A stretch of DNA of 64,000 nucleotides from Asanoa hainanensis (lineage in GTDB: Bacteria; Actinomycetota; Actinomycetes; Mycobacteriales; Micromonosporaceae): assembly GCF_900188485.1 (NCBI RefSeq), contig NZ_FZPH01000010.1:82404-146403 (forward strand), read 5' to 3'. Positions 36,781 to 44,800 of this stretch are shown here, piece after piece. The notes under the pieces were generated by a model that was not told where the DNA came from, did no database searches, and saw only the letters and a list, made by a program, of their open reading frames with translations. The position numbers were made by a program, and so were the translations under genes. Each line of letters begins with the position of its first letter. The stretch's first letter is position 1.

Positions 36781-39216
36781 TCACAGTGAGTTCCCAGACC
36801 TGGTCACAGACTGCAACGCATCGACGTCGTTCGGTGTTGCCGCATCGTGCCAGTCGGTAGCCGGCCCGATCACCGACTGCTCGATCGGCGTCGCCGCCAA
36901 CACCGCCCACCGCAACGAGTCACCGCTGATGACCGCCACCATGTCGGCACGGATCCGGCTCAGCCATTCGGTGGCCGCGCCGAACCCGAGAGCGCCGGCG
37001 GCGATGGCCGCCTCCCCCGGCCCAAGAGGCCCCAACACGACCAGGTCCGCGGCCGTGAGCAGCTCGACGTCCGTTTCGGTTAGCTCGTCCCGCACGGTCA
37101 GCACGGCCCGCCATCGCTGGCCCGGGTCCGCGACGGCGGTCTGGTTGTCGACCGCTGGACCGTCATCGGCCTCGTCCTCGTTGCCCACCTCGAGCACATG
37201 TCGTCTCGCCGAACGAGCGGCACGCGGGTCGGGTTTACCTCCGCCGGCCGTCTTTCCACCGGCGTCGCGCTCGACGCCGTCAACGTGGGTTGGGCTTTCC
37301 GGGTGGGCGGAGCTCTCCAGGCGGGCTGAAGTACCACGGGTGGCAACGTCGACAATCGTCAACGAGGGCTCCGACGCCGTCGGCGAAGCGCCCGAATCAC
37401 TCGAGCTCAACTGGGCCGAGCCGGGCCGGCCCGTGCCTACCGCGCCCGCCGATCCGCGCCAGCCCGTGCTTGGCCAGTCTGTGCGTGGCTGTCCCGCGCC
37501 TGGCCCGTGGCCGTCTGACCGGGGGGCAGATGGCGGTGGCGTCGTCTGTAGTCGGGCCGTGGCTGGTCGGGCCGCTAGCGATGACGTCGTTTGCGGTCGG
37601 GCCGTGGGTGGTTGGGCGGCTGAGGAGCTTGCGGTTGGTTCTCGGGTGAGTGGCGCGCCGCGGGATCGAGCCCAGCGTTGGAGCGGCTCGGCGTCCGGGG
37701 TGACGGTCATGGCTCCGCTCGCCGCGCCAAGCTCTTCGGCGAACTCGTGCCAGCCGGCCCACCTGCGTGTCCGCACGTCGATGCGGGCGCCCAACGCCAG
37801 CGCGCGCAGCGCGAAGATCTGTGCCGTCGGTAGGGCACCCACCACGACGATCCGGGTGCCAGTTGGCCGGAACAGCCGCGCGACCAACGGGGCGCCGTGC
37901 CGGTCGTAGCCCAACACCATCCCGGCGGGTGGCAACGCCTCGCTCGCTGGTGCGACCTCGACCGGGCCCGCGGGCTGGCTCGACCCTCTCCGGGGCCGCG
38001 GGCTCGGTCTTGGCCGGCCGGGGTTGCCGGGCGTCGATGGGCTCTCGGGTGCGACCGCCCTGGTGGATCTCGGCAGGAGAGTCCGCTTGCCGCGGGTTGG
38101 CAGGCCCAGCGTCGCCGAGTGGCCGGCGAACGGCAGCGTTTCGGCGACCGCGCAGCGGTGATCGCCGTCGAGGCGCTGGACGGCCGCACCCGCTGCGGCC
38201 GCGAGTTGACCAAGAGCCTGATCCGCGTGTGCGAGATGTTGTGGCGACTCGCCGGCGAGGCGGACTCGCAGAACCACGTCCGGAGCGGCGGTGACGGCGG
38301 CCGACACGGTCGTGGCGGCTGCCGGGAGGCCGAGCAGCCGGCCCACGACCCGCGCCCGGTGTGCCGAGCTCTCCTCGCCCGGCGGGTTGGGAAGCGTCAT
38401 GCGGTAGCACGCCTGCCACAGCCCGCCGATCGTGACGAACGGCCAGCGGTCGCCGACGCGGGATCGGCCGTCGTGGTGGGCGAGCTCGGCCACCGTGGCC
38501 AGCGCGTCGTCGCGGTCGAGGCGGCGGTGGGGGCCGATCCTCCGCGCGACCCGGCGGCTGATGCTGGACATCGTCGGACGTAGCGCCGTGTTCGACCATC
38601 CCGGCGGCCGCACCACGCGGAGGACGACGAAGATCCGGCACTGCGCCAGCACGCTGTCCTGGGTCAACTGCCGGTAGGACGCCGCCGCGGCGGTGCGGGC
38701 CATTCGCGGCCGGTCGGCGGCGATCAGTAGGTCCAGCCTGGCTTGCGGCGGGTCGGCAACCTGGTCGACCGGGCCCGCGATGTCGACCAGGCCCGTGATG
38801 TCAGGTAGCGCGAAGGGCGCTGTCGCGAGGACGGGCTGGTCCAGCTCGAAGACGGCCACGAGCCCGTCCGCGTCGACGAAGCCGCCGTCGGGCGTCGTGG
38901 CCAGGTCGGGCACCAGGAAACGGATCAGGTCGCCTGGCGCGGTCTGTGCCGGCAATACGTGCCGTCGTGTCGCGTATCGGACGCCCGCTGCCAGCCACTG
39001 GAACAGCCACCGGTCGCGTACACGGGCAAAAGCGACGACGAACACCATGGCGGCGACCACGCCGGCGGCGCTGACCAGGAGCGGGCCGCGGCCGGCAGCC
39101 GCCAGAACCAGAGCGACCGCTGCCTGGGCGGCGACCACCTGCCCGGCCCGAATACGCATCCATTGTGGAGCGGCCAGAACGGGCTTTCGCGAGGGGTCCA
39201 CCGTCGTCGATGTCAT
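36781..39216 (-). CDS. eccE: Type VII secretion system protein EccE, with long disordered insert
   Basis: An 811-residue membrane component of an ESX-type secretion system. Two N-terminal transmembrane helices (about residues 22-65, including QVVAAQAAVALVLAAAG) precede the EccE domain to about residue 360. A Ser/Pro/Thr/Ala-rich stretch follows, then a second folded part from about residue 420 (GMVLGYDRHGAPLVARLF), another 150-residue low-complexity stretch with repeats such as TARPQTTSSLAAR, and a final folded C-terminal domain. Typical EccE proteins are about 300-550 residues, so these inserts are unusual. ATG 39216 has GGAGGGGAGG about 7 nt upstream. Divergent from eccB across a 77-bp shared promoter region. 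Confidence 0.78.
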   Translation of the reverse strand: MTSTTVDPSRKPVLAAPQWMRIRAGQVVAAQAAVALVLAAAGRGPLLVSAAGVVAAMVFVVAFARVRDRWLFQWLAAGVRYATRRHVLPAQTAPGDLIRFLVPDLATTPDGGFVDADGLVAVFELDQPVLATAPFALPDITGLVDIAGPVDQVADPPQARLDLLIAADRPRMARTAAAASYRQLTQDSVLAQCRIFVVLRVVRPPGWSNTALRPTMSSISRRVARRIGPHRRLDRDDALATVAELAHHDGRSRVGDRWPFVTIGGLWQACYRMTLPNPPGEESSAHRARVVGRLLGLPAAATTVSAAVTAAPDVVLRVRLAGESPQHLAHADQALGQLAAAAGAAVQRLDGDHRCAVAETLPFAGHSATLGLPTRGKRTLLPRSTRAVAPESPSTPGNPGRPRPSPRPRRGSSQPAGPVEVAPASEALPPAGMVLGYDRHGAPLVARLFRPTGTRIVVVGALPTAQIFALRALALGARIDVRTRRWAGWHEFAEELGAASGAMTVTPDAEPLQRWARSRGAPLTREPTASSSAAQPPTARPQTTSSLAARPATARLQTTPPPSAPRSDGHGPGAGQPRTDWPSTGWRGSAGAVGTGRPGSAQLSSSDSGASPTASEPSLTIVDVATRGTSARLESSAHPESPTHVDGVERDAGGKTAGGGKPDPRAARSARRHVLEVGNEDEADDGPAVDNQTAVADPGQRWRAVLTVRDELTETDVELLTAADLVVLGPLGPGEAAIAAGALGFGAATEWLSRIRADMVAVISGDSLRWAVLAATPIEQSVIGPATDWHDAATPNDVDALQSVTRSGNSL

Positions 39217-39293
39217 CGCGGTAGCCTCCCCTCCGTATTCGGCGCGGTTACCCACCGCATCCTAGGGCCGCCACTGCCCACAAGGGAGACTTG

Positions 39294-40634
39294 ATGCCGT
39301 CGCGGCAGGACCAGCTGCAGTCGCACCAGTTCATGGTGCAGCGCGTGGTGTCGGCCCTGGTCATGCGTGAGACGGACCCTGAGCAGCCGCCGTTTCGGCG
39401 GGCGGCCGGCGCGACCCTGGCCGGGGTGCTCGTGGCGGCGATCGCCTTGGCGGGATTCGTCGTATATGGCGCGCTCGTCGACAGCGGCAGCACCGCGTGG
39501 CGTGACACCTCCGCGGTGATCGTCGAGCGGGAGTCGGGTGCCCGCTACGTCTATCGCGAGGGCAGGCTGCACCTGGCCGTCAACTACGCGTCGGCGTTGC
39601 TCGCGGTCGGTGCGCCTCGGCCGAAGACGGTGCTGGTGTCGCGCCGCTCCATCGAGGACGTGCCGAGGGGCGGCACTCTGGGCATCGCGGATGCGCCGGA
39701 CTCGCTGCCGGCAGCGGGCCGCCTGCTCGGTCCACCGTGGACCGTCTGCGCACTGCCCGGGCCTGGTTCGGCTCTGCTCGTCGGTGCGCCGGGTGCGGGT
39801 GGCACGCCACTGGGTGATCGCGGGCTGCTGGCGCGACATTCGGACGGCTCCCTGCATCTCGTGTGGCAAGGTCATCGTTATCGGGTGCGCGACCCGCGCC
39901 TCGCGTTGACCGCGCTCGGCTGGACGACCGCGCCGGTCCTGCCCGCCCCAGTGTTGTTGGACGCGTTGCCGGCAGGTGCTGACCTGGCGGTGCCCCGCAT
40001 CGCCGGAGCCGGCGAGCCTTCCCCTGGCGTGCCAACCGCACTGATCGGTGAGGTCTTCGTCGTGACCAGCCAGGGCGGCGGGCGGCAGTATGCGGTGGCA
40101 TTGCGCGACGGCCTCGCCGGCATCACGCAGGTGCAGGCCGACCTGCTGTTGACGGCCGCTCGGCAGGACGGGCCCACGGACCTGAGCCAAGGACTGCTGG
40201 CAAACACCGCCAAGGTGCCGGATCTGGTGCCGGACGGGCTCGTGCCCACGGTGACCCCTTCCCTCGTCGAGTCGGTCGGGCGTGCGTTGTGCGCCGAGGT
40301 GCGTGACGGCCGCGGCGTCGCCGACGTCGTGGTCGATGCCGACCTGCCTGATGTGGCGGATGCCGTCAGATCACGGCGTGGCGGCGGCGCAGACTACGTG
40401 GTCGTGCCCCCAGGCCGGGCCGCCCTCGTGGAGGCGGTCGCGGATGACGGCCGGACCGGCGGGACGGTCAGCATCGTCACGGACCTCGGCCGCCGGCACG
40501 TGCTGGTGGGTGCGGAGACGCCGGCGATGCTCGGCTATGCCGGCGTGCGGCCGCTGCGCCTGCCGTCGGCGGTGGTCGCCTTGATCGAAGAGAGTGCATC
40601 CCTTGATCCTGCCCGGGCGAGGGAGCCGATTTGA
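39294..40634 (+). CDS. eccB: Type VII secretion system protein EccB
   Basis: A 446-residue ESX core protein. The cytoplasmic N terminus SRQDQLQSHQFMVQRVVSAL is the family hallmark. One transmembrane helix lies at about residues 38-60, and a large extracytoplasmic domain follows with the conserved Cys pair (WTVCALPG and GRALCAEV). It belongs to the membrane channel with EccC, EccD and EccE. ATG 39294 follows GGGAG. No eccC or eccD is present in the window. Confidence 0.92.
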   Translation: MPSRQDQLQSHQFMVQRVVSALVMRETDPEQPPFRRAAGATLAGVLVAAIALAGFVVYGALVDSGSTAWRDTSAVIVERESGARYVYREGRLHLAVNYASALLAVGAPRPKTVLVSRRSIEDVPRGGTLGIADAPDSLPAAGRLLGPPWTVCALPGPGSALLVGAPGAGGTPLGDRGLLARHSDGSLHLVWQGHRYRVRDPRLALTALGWTTAPVLPAPVLLDALPAGADLAVPRIAGAGEPSPGVPTALIGEVFVVTSQGGGRQYAVALRDGLAGITQVQADLLLTAARQDGPTDLSQGLLANTAKVPDLVPDGLVPTVTPSLVESVGRALCAEVRDGRGVADVVVDADLPDVADAVRSRRGGGADYVVVPPGRAALVEAVADDGRTGGTVSIVTDLGRRHVLVGAETPAMLGYAGVRPLRLPSAVVALIEESASLDPARAREPI

Positions 40635-40635
40635 G

Positions 40636-40664
40636 GTTATCCACAGGCAGAAAGTTGTCCACAG
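40636..40664 (+). promoter_or_regulatory. Paired direct repeat GTTRTCCACAG, copy 1 (eccB to esx)
   Basis: GTTATCCACAG (40636-40646) and GTTGTCCACAG (40654-40664) are direct repeats starting 18 bp apart, one helical turn and three quarters. They begin 1 bp after the eccB stop and lie about 105 bp upstream of the first WXG100 start. Each contains a perfect DnaA-box-like 9-mer (TTRTCCACA). The same pair with identical 18-bp spacing occurs at 56656-56684. Confidence 0.6.
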
Positions 40665-40767
40665 TCGGTGTTCCCAGGGCTACCGAACGTGTGCCCTGGG
40701 GGTCTAGCGTCAGCGACGGCATGCGAGACATTCGCCAACTTCGACGTGATAGCGGGGTGACGTCCGG

Positions 40768-41085
40768 GTGTCCCAGACCCAGGCCCAGGCGGCGGTGATG
40801 CAGCAGACGGCGGCCAGGTTCGAGCAGGTCGACCAGACGCTACAAAGCATGCTGACCAGCCTCATGGCCGAGCTAGCCGTCCTGCAGACGGCTTGGCGTG
40901 GAGCGGGTGGCCGCTCGTTCGAGCAGGTCAAACAGCAGTGGTCGCAGGACCAGGCCGCGATGCAGCGCGCCCTGCGCGAAACGGCCGGGGCGATCCGCAG
41001 CGCCGGCAGACACTACGAGGCCGCGGACGGCGATGCCGCGAGCCGGATCGCCATCACCAACCGCGGCATCCAGCTGCCGTTGTAA
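40768..41085 (+). CDS. WXG100-family ESX secretion substrate, first of pair
   Basis: A 105-residue helical-hairpin protein of the ESAT-6/CFP-10 family. The turn motif WRG is in ELAVLQTAWRGAGGRSFEQV. These proteins are exported as dimers by the ESX machine. GTG 40768. The second WXG100 gene follows 12 nt later, so the pair probably forms a heterodimer. The C terminus lacks an obvious YxxxD/E signal; it should be in one of the two partners. Confidence 0.88.
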   Translation: MSQTQAQAAVMQQTAARFEQVDQTLQSMLTSLMAELAVLQTAWRGAGGRSFEQVKQQWSQDQAAMQRALRETAGAIRSAGRHYEAADGDAASRIAITNRGIQLPL

Positions 41086-41097
41086 AGGAGAGCCGTG

Positions 41098-41391
41098 ATG
41101 AACGACGACGTTCTGGTCGTCAACTTTCCCGCGCTGCAGCAGGCCAGCGCCGATATTCAAAGGGCGCTCAACACCCTCGACACCCAGCTCGGCCAGCTCG
41201 AGCGCGATGCCGCGCCGCTCATCGCCACGTGGGACGGCGAGGCCAGGCAGGCCTACGACCAACGCCAGTCCCGCTGGCGCACCGCCTCCGCGGACCTGCA
41301 GTCGATGCTCCGCGACATCAAGCGGGCGCTGGACGACTCCGCGGCCGACTACCTGAGCACGGAAAAGAGGAACACCAGTCTCTTTCAGTGA
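41098..41391 (+). CDS. WXG100-family ESX secretion substrate, second of pair
   Basis: A 97-residue WXG100 protein with the turn motif in LIATWDGEARQAYDQRQSRW. Near the C terminus is YLSTE (YxxxE), matching the YxxxD/E type VII export signal. I chose ATG 41098 with AAGGAG about 7 nt upstream; GTG 41095 is possible. Overlapping its 3' part on the other strand is the tail of a decayed mycosin frame. Confidence 0.88.
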   Translation: MNDDVLVVNFPALQQASADIQRALNTLDTQLGQLERDAAPLIATWDGEARQAYDQRQSRWRTASADLQSMLRDIKRALDDSAADYLSTEKRNTSLFQ

Positions 41392-41871
41392 ACGGACGAG
41401 AGGCGCGGACGTCCGTGGTGTCCAGAAAGTCCGTGCCGCTTGTCACCCGGTCGCGGCGTTGCGGGTGATCTGCATCCACGTCGCGGTCAACTACCGCTAG
41501 CGTCACGCCGGTGCTGGTTGCCAGGTCCGGTGGGCCGGGCGCGGACGAAGGGTCCGTGCGGTCACCGGAGCGGGTCGCCAGGACGCGGTTCGGAGCGTGC
41601 CCGTGTGCGTTGGCGGGGACGGTGACGGAGACCTAGGCAACTGGCAAGATGACGATTGGCAGGGAGAAGGCGGCGGCGACTACGGTCGCGAAGGGACGTG
41701 GTGCGCAGCCGGCGTTCGTCGAGCACCTTTCGGGTCTACCTATGGGTCCGAATCGGGAGGGTTTCGACGGTGGGCACGGTGAGTCCGCCCGCGACGTCCC
41801 TACATCGTGATCTAGCCGACACCTTGTAGGTTGTACGCGATGCGTCTGGCCTGTCCGGGAAGGAGGTGGCC
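41392..41871. other. Region between WXG100 pair and the SseB-repeat gene
   Basis: A 480-bp gap with no convincing plus-strand gene. It contains the mycosin remnant on the minus strand. TAGGTT at 41827-41832 fits the TANNNT -10 pattern and could serve the large gene, whose start is 40 bp downstream. Confidence 0.45.
41395..41740 (-). pseudogene. mycP: Remnant of a mycosin (MycP) subtilisin-like protease
   Basis: On the minus strand one frame reads a hydrophobic export-signal-like stretch (ATVVAAAFSLPIVILPVA), then an in-frame TAG at 41635-41633, then 48 codons, then GVTLAVVDRDVDADHPQ and RVTSGTDFLD. The second part matches the catalytic-Asp region of ESX-linked mycosins (pattern GVTVAVVDSGVDANHPQ). 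The Asp (codon 41488-41486) is kept, but DSG has become DRD. Similarity stops soon after FLD, where the His and Ser motifs should follow and the WXG100 gene lies instead. I read it as a truncated, stop-interrupted remnant. Recognition is by eye, so homology needs a search. Confidence 0.5.
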
Positions 41872-44800
41872 GTGACCGACTGGGAACCGGCCACCGAGGT
41901 CGAGGCCGCGATGCGAGACGCGCTCCGTGCTGGCGACCAGGAACTCTACTTCCGTATCCTGGCTCGCTCCGAGCTCCTGCTGCCGGTCTCCTCGGACGCG
42001 CTCGCCGGAAGGGCTCAGGTCGGTTGGGGCACCTGGACCACCAACGGCCGCACGCACGTCCTCGCCTTCACGTCCGGTGAGGCCCTGCGCATCTGCCTGG
42101 CCGACAACGCCGGGTCGGCGCGGCGCATGCCCTACCACGACCTCGCCGCCACCTGGCCCAACCTGGAGTGGTGGCTCGCGGTCAACCCCGGCCTGCCGAT
42201 CGAGGGCTACCTCCCCGCGTGGTTCGTCGCCCAACTCGCGCGTGGCGACGTCAAGCTGCCGGGCCGCACCATGGGTGCCCGCGCACGCCTTGACCGGGCC
42301 GAGTCCGCCGCGCGCGCTCGCGCCCGGGCGTCCGTGCCCGGGCAGGTCGTCCAGGGCGAGATCATCGAGCCTCCGTTCGTCGACCGCGCCGCTGCCGTGA
42401 CCGGTCCGGTGCTCGAGCCGGACAGCATCGAACCGCCGCAACGCAACCGTCCGACCCGGCCGCCGGGATTCGACTCGCCGCTGGCGTCCATGCGTCGGCG
42501 GGGCGGGGTCCCGGCGCCGACCGATGCGACTCCTTCATCGCCCGCCGCACCACCGCCGTTCCGGCCCGTCCCGACACCCCACGTCACCGACGTCACGCCA
42601 GAGCCCTACCGGTCGCCGATGCCGCCGCCGCAGGTCGCCGACGTCACCCCCGAGCCGTACCGGTCGCCGATGCCGCCCCCGCAGGTCACCGACGTCACGC
42701 CGGAGCCGTACCGGTCGCCGATGCCTGCGCCGCAGGTCGCTGATGTCACCCCGGAGCCCTATCGGTCGCCGATGCCTGCGCCGCAGGTCGCTGATGTCAC
42801 CCCAGAGCCCTATCGGCCGCCGACGCCGCCGCCGCAGGTCACCGACGTCACCCCCGAGCCGTACCGAACGCCTATGCCACCGCCGCAGGTGGGCGACCCG
42901 GCGCCGCATCGGCAGCGCCCGGTCCAGCGGCCCGCGGCCAACGGCGAGTCGGCCTGGCCGCCGCCGGTGGTCCACGGAGACCCGACGCCGAGGCCGTTGC
43001 GCCAGCCGACGGACCCGCCGCGGGACGCAACCGAGCGTCCTACTCCTTCCATGCGGCCGCGATCGCCGTTCCGGGACGACCCCGCGCGGTCGAGCCCGCC
43101 TGGGCGGTTCGCGCCGCCGCGTCCGCCGCGTCCCCAGGCCCGGCCCACGTCCGGTGGGGGCTTCTTCGGCGGGTCGGACCAGCCCGAGCAGGGTCAGTCG
43201 CCGAGCCGGTCCGGAACTCCGGGTCGTGACGACCAGCGTCAGCCGAACTGGTCGCCGGCCAACGGCGCCGCCACGAGCGTGCCGCACGAGACCAGACCAT
43301 CAGCGGGTACGCCCAACGGGTCCGCCACCTCGCCGTCGCCTTGGCCGGCCGCTGGTCGGGACGCGCCGGGTTGGGCCGACAGCACACCTCCCGCCCGCCC
43401 AGCACCCGCGTGGCCGGCCGCGCCCGCGCCATCACCTACGGCCTCGCCATCCGACGCGTCAGCACAGCCCTGGGCTGCCCGGCAGCCCGGGCCGGACCTG
43501 TCCGGCGCGAACGGGCCCCGGACCGACCGCCCGGTCGGCTCCGGACCCAGGTCCTCCTCGGACCTGGGCCCGGTTCGCCGGACGCCCGGCCAGTCCTGGC
43601 CCGAGACCCCGGTCGGAGGCGCACCGCGACCCCAGGAGCCGCCGGCCGCGCAGCCGTGGCCAGGCCAGCAGCCCGGTTCCGTTCCCGGTGGGCCCACCGG
43701 GTTGGGTGACGCGTCCTGGCCCGGACGCGCCAGCGGCTCCGCTCCCGCCCAACGCTGGGCTGACCAGGGCTCGGACGCGCCCGCCAGCAGCGGTGCTGCC
43801 TCATTCCAACCGGTCTCCGGCACACCGGCGTCCACGACGCCGCAGTCCTGGGACCGGATGGCCTCGACCCCGGCGGCTCCTGTCGGCGACCCGCAGAACG
43901 CCGCGGCGGATCGGTGGACAGACCTGCACGCGCCCGCGACGCCGGTCGAGCCCGCGCCCGTAGTCGGGGCCAAGCCGACGCCGCGCGCCACGGACCTGTG
44001 GTCGGACCAGAAACGCTCCGACCCGACAGCGACCTCGGAACCGGCGGCACGCGCCACCGATCTGTGGTCGGCCCAGCAGCCCGCCGGTGGCCCGGCCACG
44101 GCCGCGGAGAAGCCGCGAGCGACCGACCTGTGGTCCGCCCCGCGGCCGCTTGGGGAGCCGGCGCCAGCAGCGGCAGGACAGCCACCTGCGACGGACTCGT
44201 GGTCTGGCGACCCGGGCGGGTCGCAGGCGGGGTCGGCGAAGCCACGGGCCACGGACCTGTGGTCCGGAGACCCGGTCGCCGGCGGACCACAAGCGGGTTC
44301 GGGCAAGCCACTTTCCACCGACCTCTGGTCGGGCGGGCAACCGACCGACGGCCTCGAGCACCCAGGCTCAGACCAACCCCGCGCCACAGACCTGTGGTCT
44401 GGTGAGCGGCCGGCGGCGGGGTCTGTCGACGGCGTCCAACGCTCGGGATCGGACAAGCCCGAGGCTACGGGCTTGTGGTCTGCTGAGCGGCCGGTCGCTG
44501 GCGCGGCCGAGGATGCGCCTCAGGTCGATTCGGACCAGTCGCGCGCCGCGGAGCTGTTGTCCGGCGGACAGCCGAACGGGTCCGTCGACGCTGCGCGGGC
44601 GGATGCCGGCGGGCCGCGAGCCGCGGACTTGTGGTCGGACTCGAAGCCAACCGAGACCGGCGAGCCGGCACCGCGTGGCCAGCAGCCGGCGGAGAGCAAA
44701 GCACCGACGGCGTCGGACCTGCCGGGTGCCACGGACCTTTGGAAAGCGCGGGCAACGGCCGCTGAGCCGGCAGCGCGGGCTACCGACCTGTGGTCGGGCC

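Noticed and set aside
40636..40664. Chromosomal origin from DnaA-box-like repeats
   Set aside because: Only two boxes here and two at 56656, no AT-rich unwinding region and no dnaA, dnaN, rpmH or gyrB nearby.
42583..42888. CRISPR-like array of regular repeats
   Set aside because: The 51-bp units are in frame, encode a conserved 17-residue peptide, have no unique spacers and no cas genes are near.
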